64,000 nt of DNA from CAZWTD01 sp964637345 (GCA_964637345.1 CAZWTD010000002.1:17221-81220), one strand, 5' to 3'. Positions 32,865-40,594 are shown, counted from the stretch's first letter. Translations and numbers: made by a program. Notes: generated by a model from the letters alone, not told the origin.

Positions 32865-33344
32865 TCACTGCAGATTATCAACGATAATTCCTCGGGGAGT
32901 TCCCGTCAGGCGCTGTTGTGCTGATGACCAGGGATATTCCTCGGGTCGCTGACAAAGTCCGGCGCGAACTGGATTAAGATGGATGTAGGTTGCTTTCACC
33001 CTGTAATCTTCTGATCCTCGAATTCCATGATCGTAGTACTCGCGTTGAAATACTCGTCCCGAGCTATTGTTGAGTTCATGAAATCGCCGTGCGAAGCTGC
33101 TGTGGATTGCTTGCATTAAGTGGCCGAGCGATTCCCTCTGTGCGGGTAGTACGATGGCGTGATAATGGTCAGGCATGAGGACATATTCAAAAACGACAAA
33201 GTGGTATTTTGCCCTTTGTTCGTTGATTATGTGTTCCATGGATCGGGCAAAAACAGGATCAAGGAACCATTGTTTTCGATAGAGAAAATTGACCGTGACA
33301 AAAAACGGTATAGTGTGTATCCGGAGACGTTTTCGGGTCCACAT
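32865..33344 (-). CDS. REP-associated tyrosine transposase (RAYT, IS200-like)
   Basis: A 159-residue Y1-type transposase. It has the HUH motif region MPDHYHAIV (residues 57-65), the FHELNNSSGRVFQREYYDHGIR segment with candidate catalytic tyrosines, and the C-terminal YIHLNPVRAGL and YPWSS motifs typical of RAYTs. These single-copy enzymes process REP palindromes rather than acting as ordinary insertion sequences. Here the gene is bracketed by two REP-like hairpins about 540 bases apart, so the unit looks complete and perhaps active. No target-site duplication was recognised. Confidence 0.92.
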   Translation of the reverse strand: MWTRKRLRIHTIPFFVTVNFLYRKQWFLDPVFARSMEHIINEQRAKYHFVVFEYVLMPDHYHAIVLPAQRESLGHLMQAIHSSFARRFHELNNSSGRVFQREYYDHGIRGSEDYRVKATYIHLNPVRAGLCQRPEEYPWSSAQQRLTGTPRGIIVDNLQ

Positions 33345-33396
33345 GGAGATGCTCCCGCCACCTTTGTCGACGCATATGGTACCATACTATTACGCG

Positions 33397-33417
33397 AGCG
33401 CAAGCTTTGCTTGCGCT
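33397..33417. repeat. REP-like hairpin, right flank of the RAYT gene
   Basis: A 9-bp stem (AGCGCAAGC 33397-33405 with GCTTGCGCT 33409-33417) around TTT. Its complement resembles the left hairpin at 32837-32855, so the pair is inverted about the transposase gene. Confidence 0.68.
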
Positions 33418-33440
33418 TACGCTGAATGGAAGCTTGAAGT

Positions 33441-34010
33441 ATGGACGACCACGTTATCATCGTCGCTGGCGACCGGATACCCTATCGGGTTCGGATGAGT
33501 CCTTTGGCGCGAAGGATGACGCTCCGGGTGAAACCCGGCGGGGAAGTGATCGTGACTGTTCCGCGTCGCTTTGGTCAGCGGCCATTAGAGCCCTTCCTCC
33601 GACGGCAGGCTAACTGGTTACGCGCGACGGTGTTAAAGCTGCGCGCAATTCCGGTCCAGTCAAAAACCGAGGTTCGACGCGACTACCTCAAGCATCGCGA
33701 AGAGGCGAGACGTTTTGTTGAACACCGGCTCGCCTTCTACCGGCACATCTACGGATATGATCACGGCCGCATTTCCATTCGCAATCAAGAAACGCGCTGG
33801 GGGAGCTGTTCGCGATCCGGCAACCTAAGCTTTAACTATCGGATTGTGAAACTACCGCTTGAACTGGCGGATTACATTATCGTGCATGAGCTGTGTCATC
33901 GGGAGGAACTGAACCACTCTTCAAGGTTTTGGGCGCTGGTTGCAAAAGCCATTCCGAATCATCGAGCCTTACGACGGCGACTCAATCAACTTCAGCTCGC
34001 GTTCGAGTAA
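33441..34010 (+). CDS. YgjP-like (DUF45) metallopeptidase
   Basis: A 189-residue protein of the YgjP/WLM-related family. The N-terminal segment (RIPYRVRMSPLARRMTLRVKPGG split) and the conserved ETRWGSCSRSGNLSFNYR precede the zinc motif VHELCHREELNHS, where two histidines and a later histidine bind the metal. Function of the family is not settled; some members are fused to type I restriction enzymes. It stands alone between the RAYT unit and a terminator. Confidence 0.9.
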   Translation: MDDHVIIVAGDRIPYRVRMSPLARRMTLRVKPGGEVIVTVPRRFGQRPLEPFLRRQANWLRATVLKLRAIPVQSKTEVRRDYLKHREEARRFVEHRLAFYRHIYGYDHGRISIRNQETRWGSCSRSGNLSFNYRIVKLPLELADYIIVHELCHREELNHSSRFWALVAKAIPNHRALRRRLNQLQLAFE

Positions 34011-34016
34011 ACGAAG

Positions 34017-34042
34017 AAGGAGTGAGCAGAAGCTCACTCCTT
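34017..34042. terminator. Bidirectional intrinsic terminator
   Basis: A perfect 11-bp stem (34017-34027 with 34032-34042) with an AGAA loop followed by TGAGAG, between two converging genes. It overlaps the stop of the minus-strand gene ending at 34034. Confidence 0.75.
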
Positions 34043-34519
34043 TGAGAGGCGACGGTACAAGGACCAGGGGAGAAGACGGAGCGGGATTTCGCGGAGCCAC
34101 CACATGAGCGGCGACCGCGTCCAGATCTGGGTTGATAGCGGGTCAAACCATCGAACTTCGGAGCCCTTCGATGGCTTGTGGATATGGGGCACAGCAAAGC
34201 CGAGTTGCCGAAGGTCCCGAGCACAGCGCCAGGCGTGCGGCGGGGCTGCGAAGAGGCTGACCGAACGCCAGCCGCGTTCCCGGGCGAGCGCCTGGAAGCG
34301 GAGGGCGATGTCGAGCGATGACAAGTAGCGGCCGGGTCGAGGCTGAATCACAGTCACGACAACGCCAGGCGACGTGATGGCGATGTCTGGTTGTGTTACA
34401 ACCGTGAGGTTATTGTATGAGGCCCAGCCTCCCGCATAGCGCGCGAGGTATTGATTGGGTTTTGTTGAGCTCGGTACTCCGAACGCGAAAACCAGTACGA
34501 CATCAGTCCTGGCGTCCAA
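34034..34519 (-). CDS. DUF218-like (YdcF/SanA-type) protein, TTG start
   Basis: A 161-residue protein. It begins with a VLVFAFGVPSS strand, has a central ALARERGWRSVSLFAAPPHAWR segment and ends with SPLMWWLREIPLRL, which together recall the short DUF218 fold of YdcF/ElyC proteins, linked to envelope homeostasis. The usual membrane helices are absent. The start is TTG at 34519, chosen because a perfect AGGAGGTAA lies 6 bases upstream. A promoter is visible at 34566-34594. Confidence 0.6.
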   Translation of the reverse strand: MDARTDVVLVFAFGVPSSTKPNQYLARYAGGWASYNNLTVVTQPDIAITSPGVVVTVIQPRPGRYLSSLDIALRFQALARERGWRSVSLFAAPPHAWRCARDLRQLGFAVPHIHKPSKGSEVRWFDPLSTQIWTRSPLMWWLREIPLRLLPWSLYRRLSKE

Positions 34520-34565
34520 GGATTACCTCCTCTATTCCGGTGTGAAGGTGCGGTACCTCGCGCCT

Positions 34566-34594
34566 TTCTTAGTACAAAAAAGAGGAAAAGTCAA
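34566..34594 (-). promoter_or_regulatory. Promoter of the DUF218-like gene
   Basis: On the minus strand TTGACT (34589-34594), 17 bases, TAAGAA (34566-34571). It lies right behind the terminator-like stem of the upstream candidate RNA. Confidence 0.6.
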
Positions 34595-34744
34595 TAGAAA
34601 GGCCCCGCGCGCTGCAAGTGACAGGACCGGGAACAGAGCAGCAGCGCGCGGGGGTTCAGACGGAACGATACGCAGTTGATTTGGCTCTACCGCTTGATTC
34701 CGCGGGGCGAGAGGGTAGGATCCTCAAGGCGGCGTCAAACGGGC
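34595..34744 (-). ncRNA. Candidate small RNA 2 with its own promoter and terminator-like stem
   Basis: The promoter TTGACG (34773-34778), 16 bases, TATACT (34751-34756) on the minus strand predicts a start near 34744. The transcript would end in a very stable 13-bp stem (34603-34615 with 34641-34653) with a 25-base loop, followed by CCTTTCT. No convincing coding frame lies inside. Length about 150 bases. No known RNA family recognised. Confidence 0.5.
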
Positions 34745-34750
34745 ACTCTA

Positions 34751-34778
34751 AGTATAAACCTGACGGCAAAAGCGTCAA
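34751..34778 (-). promoter_or_regulatory. Promoter of candidate small RNA 2
   Basis: TTGACG, a 16-base spacer and TATACT on the minus strand, placed just downstream of the terminator-like stem of candidate RNA 1. Confidence 0.6.
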
Positions 34779-35056
34779 GAGAAAGCGCCGCGGCCCGTAC
34801 TCAACCACGAGGGGCTGGTTGAGTTGATGGGGCGGCCGCGGCGCTGGCTTCGTTCGTACTTGTTCGGCGTGATTCCTCGCGCAGAGGGTGGGAAACACCG
34901 AACAAGGTGCGTGGGGGTGACTACCAGGGCGGTAGTCATGTCGGCCAGGGGCTGAAGCTTGGGGACGAATCACGGTCGATGGGTCCGAAGCCGAAGCTTC
35001 GGAATGCTGCGCGCGCCATCGGCGTTTTCGTTCCATATTCTCCAGGCCTTCCGAGC
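34776..35056 (-). ncRNA. Candidate structured RNA 1 (about 280 bases)
   Basis: A consensus promoter at 35063-35091 predicts a minus-strand start near 35056. The transcript contains: a helix 35016-35021 with 34977-34982 enclosing an 8-bp hairpin with a UUCG tetraloop (34984-35003); a 7-bp hairpin (34919-34937); a 9-bp helix (34859-34867 with 34898-34906); and a nested terminal stem of 11 plus 8 bp (34785-34844) followed by TTTCTCTT. A 126-codon frame (34656-35036) runs through it, but its product is Arg/Pro/Ser-rich and crosses the inner promoter and both stems, so it is probably not a gene. No RNase P, tmRNA or 6S signature was found. Confidence 0.55.
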
Positions 35057-35062
35057 AGGAAG

Positions 35063-35091
35063 AGCATAGCGGAGCGGGATGACGATGTCAA
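35063..35091 (-). promoter_or_regulatory. Strong promoter of candidate structured RNA 1
   Basis: TTGACA (35086-35091), exactly 17 bases, TATGCT (35063-35068) on the minus strand; no good coding gene follows. It diverges from the dtd promoter. Confidence 0.72.
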
Positions 35092-35126
35092 CGATTCTTT
35101 TAAAAAGGTGTGCTAGACTGTTGCCT

Positions 35127-35573
35127 ATGCGGGCAATTATTCAACGAGTTCAGGCGGCGACAGTTCAGGTCGATACGAGAGAGGTCGGCTCGATCAAAGT
35201 TGGGTTTTTTATTCTCCTCGGAGTGGCGACTGACGACACGGAAACCGATGCTACGTGGATGGCGGATCGAATCGCCGGATTGCGAATAATGGCTGACGAG
35301 TCCGGAAAGATGAACCGTACGCTCAAAGAGGCTTCGGGAAGTATTTTGCTCGTTTCCCAATTTACGCTTCACGCGGACGTGCGTTCCGGTCGCCGGCCCA
35401 GTTTTTTGAAAGCAGCCCGGCCTGAACTTGCTCAACCGCTCTACGAACGGGTTCGCGATTTGCTCCGAAGCGCCGGGGTACAGGTTGAAACCGGAGAGTT
35501 CGGTTCATATATGACGATTCCTGTTGTGAACGATGGACCAACAACGATCTTCATCGATTCAAAAGAAGCGTAA
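35127..35573 (+). CDS. dtd: D-aminoacyl-tRNA deacylase
   Basis: A 148-residue Dtd. Motifs: MRAIIQRVQAATVQV start, SQFTLHADVRSGRRPSF (catalytic SQxTL), and GEFGSYMTIPVVNDGPTT (GxMxxxxxNDGP). It hydrolyses D-amino acids mischarged on tRNAs. TAGACT at 35114-35119 lies 7 bases before the ATG, so the mRNA is probably leaderless. An in-frame start at 35079 would lie upstream of this -10 and is not favoured. The 3' end overlaps mutY by 41 bases. Confidence 0.95.
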   Translation: MRAIIQRVQAATVQVDTREVGSIKVGFFILLGVATDDTETDATWMADRIAGLRIMADESGKMNRTLKEASGSILLVSQFTLHADVRSGRRPSFLKAARPELAQPLYERVRDLLRSAGVQVETGEFGSYMTIPVVNDGPTTIFIDSKEA

Positions 35574-36450
35574 GGAATTTTTTCGGCGTACTCTCCTGTC
35601 TTTCTTTCGGCGAGAGGGTCGGGATTTACCGTGGAGGAAGACGCGCGACCCCTATCGCATTTTGGTTTCTGAAGTCATGCTTCAGCAGACGCAGGTCAGT
35701 CGGGTCATTGAGAAGTATCGAAATTTTCTTCGGCGTTTTCCGAGCGCTCGAATGCTTGCGAAGGCGAGTCGTGCTGATGTGATTCGGGCCTGGTCAGGAC
35801 TTGGGTACAACCGTCGCGCGCTCAATCTTCAACGCACGACCCAGGAAGTCATGACCAACTATCAGGGCGTCTTTCCGCGAACCGTTCAGGAACTCGAGGC
35901 CCTGCCGGGCATTGGTCCCTACACGGCACGGGCCCTGGCGGCGTTCGCTTACGAACAGCCCGTTGCGATGATCGACACAAATGTCCGGCGGGTGATCGGG
36001 CGTTATTTCGTCGGGCTGAAGAATGTGCCCCCCGTTCAACTTGAGCGTCTCGCGGATGCGCTCGTCAGGAAGCAACACGCTTGGGCCTGGGGGCACGCGC
36101 TTATGGATTTCGGCGCAATGGTCTGTACAGCGCGCGATCCGAAGTGCGTGACTTGTCCGCTCCAAATGACGTGTCAGGCCGCTCCGGCGATCGCCCGCTT
36201 GCGGACTAGTGGCGGAACGCTCCCGAGAGTGAAAAAAGCCGGCGAGTCCTTTCGCGAGTCGAATCGTTTTTACCGCGGGAGGATTGTTGAGGCGCTTCGT
36301 TATGGGGCGATGCCTGAGGCTAGGCTTTGGAAGGTCTTGTACGCAGCCCATCCGTATCTCGAGCTTGTCCGCTTTACCGGTGCGGTGCGCGCACTTAGAG
36401 ATGAAGGTTTTTTAGTCATTTCACGAAACAGTATCCGACTCGCTTCGTAG
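35533..36450 (+). CDS. mutY: A/G-specific adenine glycosylase (MutY-like), no NUDIX domain
   Basis: A 305-residue HhH-GPD glycosylase. It shows DLPWRKTRDPYRILVSEVMLQQTQ split over residues 31-54, the helix-hairpin-helix LPGIGPYTARAL with the catalytic aspartate in AMIDTNVRR, and an iron-sulfur cluster loop C-x6-C-x2-C-x5-C (CTARDPKCVTCPLQMTC). These point to MutY, which removes adenine opposite 8-oxoguanine, in line with mutM in the window. The NUDIX-like C-terminal domain is replaced by a short winged-helix-like tail, so a MutY-related variant is possible. Start ATG 35533 overlaps dtd. Confidence 0.87.
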   Translation: MDQQRSSSIQKKRKEFFRRTLLSFFRREGRDLPWRKTRDPYRILVSEVMLQQTQVSRVIEKYRNFLRRFPSARMLAKASRADVIRAWSGLGYNRRALNLQRTTQEVMTNYQGVFPRTVQELEALPGIGPYTARALAAFAYEQPVAMIDTNVRRVIGRYFVGLKNVPPVQLERLADALVRKQHAWAWGHALMDFGAMVCTARDPKCVTCPLQMTCQAAPAIARLRTSGGTLPRVKKAGESFRESNRFYRGRIVEALRYGAMPEARLWKVLYAAHPYLELVRFTGAVRALRDEGFLVISRNSIRLAS

Positions 36451-36462
36451 GGTTACGTGGGA

Positions 36463-36491
36463 TTGACAGAGTGGCATCTTCGTGCTAGTCT
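36463..36491 (+). promoter_or_regulatory. Promoter with 5'-terminal hairpin
   Basis: TTGACA (36463-36468), 17 bases, TAGTCT (36486-36491). The expected start lies at the foot of a 10-bp hairpin (GTTTCGGTCG with CGACCGGAAC, about 36497-36527). Confidence 0.7.
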
Positions 36492-36592
36492 TTTTTGTTT
36501 CGGTCGGATCTGTTCTGCGACCGGAACATGTACCTTTCAGATTCTACATAAGTAGATCGCCGGCAATGGGGTTGTTATGAGGAGGTCATGCC

Positions 36593-37147
36593 ATGCGTTT
36601 CATTTTTTTGCTGTTGGGACTGTGCTGTACCGCCGGATTTGTGAACGCAGAGCCGACGGTGTTCATGAGGGAAGTAGAGTTCCCGGACACCGTACTCGAC
36701 ACACAGGATGCATTCAAGACCTGGGTCGGAGAATACGGGGAGGTTGGTGAAGCCGATCTCAGGCTCGCTCCACCCCCCTACTACTTGGTCGTTATTGTGT
36801 CACAGAAAGCGGTCCTTCCAGATGGAACTCAGATCGTTCTTCGAAGGGCGCAAGTGTGCACGATCAAGTACGACGCATGCTATGGGGGTGTAGTCAATTT
36901 CGGCGGTGTGTATGTCGACCTATACTCCTGGTGTAGAGGCCAGGGTATAACAGAGCGAGTGAGTTTCGCAGGAGGTGGGCGCTATGTCAATCTGACAAAG
37001 GATCTTGATAGCGCCATATCAATCCTGCGCGGAGTCGGGAGCGCCGAGGAACGACTCAGCCGTACGGTCAAATACTTCACCAGTACTCCGATTGACGAAC
37101 GCGTCGGGGGCGGGTGGAGTCGAGATTTTGGCCCCTGGCATCGGTGA
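36593..37147 (+). CDS. Secreted hypothetical protein
   Basis: A 184-residue protein with a clear signal peptide (residues 1-19, FIFLLLGLCCTAGFVNA). The mature part has no recognised domain; it has an Asp/Glu-rich start, a tyrosine-rich centre (PPPYYLVVIVSQ) and two cysteine pairs that may form disulfides (CTIKYDAC, and WC). A strong GAGGAGGTC Shine-Dalgarno and its own TTGACA promoter show that it is expressed as a single gene, closed by a terminator. Confidence 0.75.
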   Translation: MRFIFLLLGLCCTAGFVNAEPTVFMREVEFPDTVLDTQDAFKTWVGEYGEVGEADLRLAPPPYYLVVIVSQKAVLPDGTQIVLRRAQVCTIKYDACYGGVVNFGGVYVDLYSWCRGQGITERVSFAGGGRYVNLTKDLDSAISILRGVGSAEERLSRTVKYFTSTPIDERVGGGWSRDFGPWHR

Positions 37148-37165
37148 TCGGCTAAGTGTTCGCTT

Positions 37166-37198
37166 AAACCGCGCTCCCTATTAAAGGTTGCGCGGTTT
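37166..37198 (+). terminator. Intrinsic terminator
   Basis: A 9-bp stem (AAACCGCGC 37166-37174 with GCGCGGTTT 37190-37198) followed by CCTTTAGT, after the secreted hypothetical gene. Confidence 0.65.
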
Positions 37199-37230
37199 CC
37201 TTTAGTATCAGTTGATTCCAGTTTAACTGA

Positions 37231-37260
37231 TTGCCGAGGCGCAGACGCCTCAGCTATACT
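37231..37260 (+). promoter_or_regulatory. xseA promoter with palindrome in the spacer, leaderless
   Basis: TTGCCG (37231-37236), 18 bases, TATACT (37255-37260). The palindrome GAGGCG-CAGA-CGCCTC (37236-37251) fills the spacer and could be a repressor site. The ATG follows 8 bases after the -10. Confidence 0.55.
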
Positions 37261-37268
37261 CTTAGGGT

Positions 37269-38522
37269 ATGGCGTCCCGTATTTACTCGGTCAGCGAATT
37301 TGTTACTGGTTTACGCGAGGTTCTTCGCCACACGATTGGCGTGGTGACGATTCAAGGCGAGGTCACGAATTATCGGGCCCAGCAGTCGAATCTCGTGTTC
37401 TTCGAGTTGAAAGATAAAGAGAGTTGCTTGCTCTGCTTCGGACTCTCGCATGAAGTTCGGATGAAACTCGAAGACGGGATGGAGCTTCAGGTGACTGGCT
37501 ACCCCTCCTTATTCCAAAAACGAGGAAGCTTTCATTTTCGGGTGATGGAGCTTCGTCCAGTTGGCGCAGGCGCCCTCCAAAAAGCCCTTGAGGAATTGAA
37601 GCGTCGGTTGGAGGCGGAGGGGGTTTTTCGTTCCGAGCGGAAACGTCCGCTTCCGCGCTTCCCGGAGCGAATCGGTTTGATTACGTCTCCGGACGCGGCC
37701 GCGTACACTGACGTCCTCCGCGTGCTTCAGAACCGCTGGGGAGGACTACGGGTGTTGTTTTTCCCAGTCGCTGTTCAGGGCGGGGGAGCGGCGCGCCAAA
37801 TCGCCCAGGCGCTACGGGCAGCCGGTCAAGAGTCGCTCGATGCAATTATTCTCACCCGGGGTGGCGGATCGCTTGAGGACCTTCAGTCTTTTAATGATGA
37901 AGAAGTAGCTCGAGCCATTTTCGCGTCGCCAGTTCCGGTTGTGACCGGAGTCGGACATGAGCGGGATTGGACGATTGCCGACCTGGTAGCTGACGTTCGG
38001 GCGGCAACGCCATCGAACGCAGCTGAACTTCTTGTTCCGGATCGTCGCGACATTAACGCGGGAATCGACGCTATGGTCGAATCTCTGAGCGCTTCCTTCT
38101 CGCACCAGCTCTCTCGACGCGAGGCCGATCTCACCGCACAGTTCAGCGGACTTCAACGCTCGCTCGAGACGAGGTCGCTGCGCCTCCGTTCGCTCCTTGA
38201 TCGTTTTGGACGCTTTAACGTGCTTGCTCGTCAGCGCCTTATGAATCGCCAGGCTGATCTTCGAGCAGCTGTACAACTCCTCGTTCGCGGTATCCGCTCG
38301 AGCGTCGCCCGAAACCTTGTTAACCTTGACCAGCAATCACGCCTGCTCGGGTCCTTATCCCCGCAAGCTACGCTTGAACGTGGGTATAGCATTACCCGCC
38401 TGGCTGGTCAGCGCGCTCCGCTTCGAGCCGCGGGGGAGGTCCGGCCAGGGGCCGTACTCACAACACAACTAGCTGATGGATCTCTCTCTTCAACCGTAAC
38501 TCAGCACACTCATGACGACTAA
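37269..38522 (+). CDS. xseA: Exodeoxyribonuclease VII large subunit
   Basis: A 417-residue XseA. It has the N-terminal OB fold (GVVTIQGEVTNYRAQQSNLV) and the catalytic domain with PERIGLITSPDAAAYTDVLRVL, DAIILTRGGGSLEDLQSFNDE and PVVTGVGHERDWTIADLVAD, followed by a long coiled coil. With XseB it degrades single-stranded DNA to oligonucleotides. It overlaps xseB by 11 bases. Confidence 0.96.
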   Translation: MASRIYSVSEFVTGLREVLRHTIGVVTIQGEVTNYRAQQSNLVFFELKDKESCLLCFGLSHEVRMKLEDGMELQVTGYPSLFQKRGSFHFRVMELRPVGAGALQKALEELKRRLEAEGVFRSERKRPLPRFPERIGLITSPDAAAYTDVLRVLQNRWGGLRVLFFPVAVQGGGAARQIAQALRAAGQESLDAIILTRGGGSLEDLQSFNDEEVARAIFASPVPVVTGVGHERDWTIADLVADVRAATPSNAAELLVPDRRDINAGIDAMVESLSASFSHQLSRREADLTAQFSGLQRSLETRSLRLRSLLDRFGRFNVLARQRLMNRQADLRAAVQLLVRGIRSSVARNLVNLDQQSRLLGSLSPQATLERGYSITRLAGQRAPLRAAGEVRPGAVLTTQLADGSLSSTVTQHTHDD

Positions 38523-38730
38523 GAAAACCACCCGCCCGACGTCCTTCGCGCAACAGTTCGCCGAGCTTGAGAAAATCACCAGCCTCTTCGAGCGGGACGA
38601 TCTCGACCTCGACCTCGCTATGAAAGAATATGAGCGGGGCTTAGAAATTGCCAAGCAGCTGAAGCTTCGCCTGAAAGATCTCGAGAATACGGTCGAGCGG
38701 CTAAAGAAAAAATTTCAGGAAAATGATTAA
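38512..38730 (+). CDS. xseB: Exodeoxyribonuclease VII small subunit
   Basis: A 72-residue helical protein with the XseB pattern (SFAQQFAELEKITSLFE, DLDLAMKEYERGLEIAKQL, LKDLENTVERLKKKF). It binds the XseA coiled coil. The gene overlaps the end of xseA and shares its promoter. Confidence 0.93.
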   Translation: MTTKKTTRPTSFAQQFAELEKITSLFERDDLDLDLAMKEYERGLEIAKQLKLRLKDLENTVERLKKKFQEND

Positions 38731-38766
38731 GGTGCGTATTCGCGTACTTCAGGGTATACTGAACAT

Positions 38767-39369
38767 ATGAGACCGACTCATCGCCAAGGAAGAACCACGA
38801 TCCGCTGGGGACTCCTTTTTGTCCTGGTTGTCGTTATTGCGGCGCTCGGGTGGTGGACAAACAGCCGTGAGCGAAATATCTCAAGTAACAATACCGCTTT
38901 TCCGAGTAACACAGCGAATGCCACGCGCGTTACGGTCGGGGAGAATGTGAATGCTGCTTTTTCGCTTCTCCCTGACGAAACAGTTCAGCCCGAGCCGCCG
39001 AAGAAAACCACAGCGGATTTTCCGAAGTCTGCTTCGGACTGCACGCAGGCGGACGGAAGCTGGGAGTGGCGCGATTCGCTTTGTTGGCCGAATGATGAAG
39101 CAACCTGTACGTCCTTCGATGGACTCTGGGGCGCCTATGGACTTCATAACGCAACAAGCTGCTATATACGTACCGCTGATGCCGGAAGCGTATGTAGCGA
39201 TAACGATGAGTGTCTCGGCTACTGTATCGTGAGTCCAGGTCAGATTCAGGATCAAGACCGTGATGATGAGGTGAGTAATGTGAAAGGAACCTGCACGCCA
39301 CGATTGCCAGTTCGTGATTGCGTGACTGCGCTGACTGATGGGCGTCCGGCCGTTGTCTGTCCGCAATGA
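38767..39369 (+). CDS. Membrane-anchored cysteine-rich secreted protein
   Basis: A 200-residue protein with an N-terminal membrane anchor (WGLLFVLVVVIAALGWW, residues 14-30), an Asn/Thr linker and a cysteine-rich outer region: ten cysteines spaced as in small disulfide domains (SCYIRTADAGSVCSDNDEC, then CIV, CTP, DCV, CPQ). No known family. TATACT at 38755-38760 is 6 bases before the ATG, so leaderless expression is likely. It overlaps the next gene by 4 bases. Confidence 0.7.
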   Translation: MRPTHRQGRTTIRWGLLFVLVVVIAALGWWTNSRERNISSNNTAFPSNTANATRVTVGENVNAAFSLLPDETVQPEPPKKTTADFPKSASDCTQADGSWEWRDSLCWPNDEATCTSFDGLWGAYGLHNATSCYIRTADAGSVCSDNDECLGYCIVSPGQIQDQDRDDEVSNVKGTCTPRLPVRDCVTALTDGRPAVVCPQ

Positions 39370-39722
39370 CATTGAGTCCTGAGCGCTTTGAGGCGCTGGT
39401 TGCTGAAGCGCTCGACGCGCTCCCGAAGCGATATCGCGATCTTCTCGAAGATGTTGCGGTTGTGATTGAAGATCGCTCGGCGCCGGAGTTGAGGCAGCGG
39501 CTGACTCTCGGGCGTTACCATGGGGTGCCGCGGCTGATCCGGCAAGGCGTTGATCCTCTCCTCCCGGACCACATTACGCTTTTTCGTGACGACCTCCTCC
39601 AAGTCGCGAATAGCGAGGCGGAGCTAAGAAAGGAGATTGAGGCGACGCTCTGGCATGAGATTGGGCATCACCTTGGTTTTTCAGATGCAGAATTGCTCCG
39701 TCTCGAACGGAAAAAGCGTTGA
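39366..39722 (+). CDS. Small zincin-like metallopeptidase (DUF/MMP family PF06262 type)
   Basis: A 118-residue protein with HEIGHHLGFSD (about residues 97-107), the HExxHxxG-x-x-D zinc motif of the short metallopeptidase family often annotated as possibly zinc-dependent protease. Upstream residues (LPKRYRDLLEDVAVVIED) fit the same family. It starts at the ATG overlapping the previous stop (ATGA). It is cytoplasmic by sequence; substrate unknown. Confidence 0.85.
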   Translation: MTLSPERFEALVAEALDALPKRYRDLLEDVAVVIEDRSAPELRQRLTLGRYHGVPRLIRQGVDPLLPDHITLFRDDLLQVANSEAELRKEIEATLWHEIGHHLGFSDAELLRLERKKR

Positions 39723-39756
39723 GCCTCTCCTCCCTACGTGGTACACTGTTCGCGCT

Positions 39757-40554
39757 ATGGCGGATACTGTTGAGCACATACCGGACCACCTCGTCCCGCA
39801 CTACGCTCGGAAGCGCGAGCTTTTGAGGCTGCCTGAAAACACGACGCATCGCCAAATCGAAGACGCCTACCATCAGCGTTCAACGGGTCGCTATTTAGGC
39901 GATGTTATTTTTGGCGCGAACGACGGGTTGATTACAACTTTTGCGGTTGTTGCTGGCGCGGCTGGAGCGGGGCTTACTCCTACGGTTGTCCTTATCATTG
40001 GATTTGCCAACTTACTCGGCGACGGACTTTCGATGGGTCTCGGAAATTATCTCGGGAAAAAGTCGGAGCTGGCCTACCAGAGAAATCAACGCGTAAAAGA
40101 AGGCTGGGAAATTGATCACCTCCGAGAAATCGAGCTTCAGGAGATCCGCGACATTTTTTCGCGTTGGGGCTTTTCTGGGTCTGACCTTGAACGGGCCGTT
40201 ACAATTGTGAGTCAGAAACGCGAGGCGTGGATCGATATAATGATGAAAGAAGAGCTTGGAATTATCGAGGATCATGACGAGCATCCCGGCAAGCACGGAG
40301 TCGCGACATTTTTTTCTTTTGCCGGCGCGGCATTGCTTCCCCTTTTGCCCTTTGTATTCGGGATGGAAGGGGGAGCGGCCTATGGTGCTTCGGTTGGGAT
40401 TACGGCGCTGACGTTATTCTTTGTCGGTGCTTCGCGGAGTCGCTTATCGGCGATGCGTTTTTGGCGGGCCGGCGTTGAGATGCTTTTTGTCGGCGGGATA
40501 GCCGCGCTCGCCGCGTATCTTATTGGCGATATTCTTTCGCGTAGTGTACAATAA
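39757..40554 (+). CDS. VIT1/CCC1-family transporter
   Basis: A 265-residue membrane protein. The first membrane segment contains GRYLGDVIFGANDGLITTFAVVAG (split), followed by NLLGDGLSMGLGNYLGKKSE, both typical of the Ccc1/VIT1 family of iron and manganese transporters. A cytoplasmic metal-binding-like segment and three more helices follow. It may export or store iron or manganese. TACACT at 39742-39747 lies 9 bases before the ATG, predicting a leaderless mRNA. The longer frame to 39637 overlaps the peptidase gene. Confidence 0.88.
   Translation: MADTVEHIPDHLVPHYARKRELLRLPENTTHRQIEDAYHQRSTGRYLGDVIFGANDGLITTFAVVAGAAGAGLTPTVVLIIGFANLLGDGLSMGLGNYLGKKSELAYQRNQRVKEGWEIDHLREIELQEIRDIFSRWGFSGSDLERAVTIVSQKREAWIDIMMKEELGIIEDHDEHPGKHGVATFFSFAGAALLPLLPFVFGMEGGAAYGASVGITALTLFFVGASRSRLSAMRFWRAGVEMLFVGGIAALAAYLIGDILSRSVQ
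40523..40552 (+). promoter_or_regulatory. Promoter of the 40595 gene
   Basis: TTGGCG (40523-40528), 18 bases, TACAAT (40547-40552), inside the 3' end of the VIT1-like gene. Confidence 0.5.
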
Positions 40555-40594
40555 TCGACTGAAGGATTCGTAAAAAGCTGAAAAGGAAAAGCGT

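Noticed and set aside
34600..34656. SRP RNA-like motif on the plus strand (GACAGGACCGGGA followed by AGAGCAGC)
   Set aside because: It resembles the SRP apical signature, but the central bases do not form the required 3-bp stem with a GNRA-type loop, and there is no convincing plus-strand promoter. The stem is better explained as the terminator-like end of a minus-strand RNA.
34656..35036. 126-codon frame on the minus strand
   Set aside because: Its product is rich in Arg, Pro, Ser and His with no domain, and it runs across an internal promoter and two strong stems. RNA structure explains the region better.
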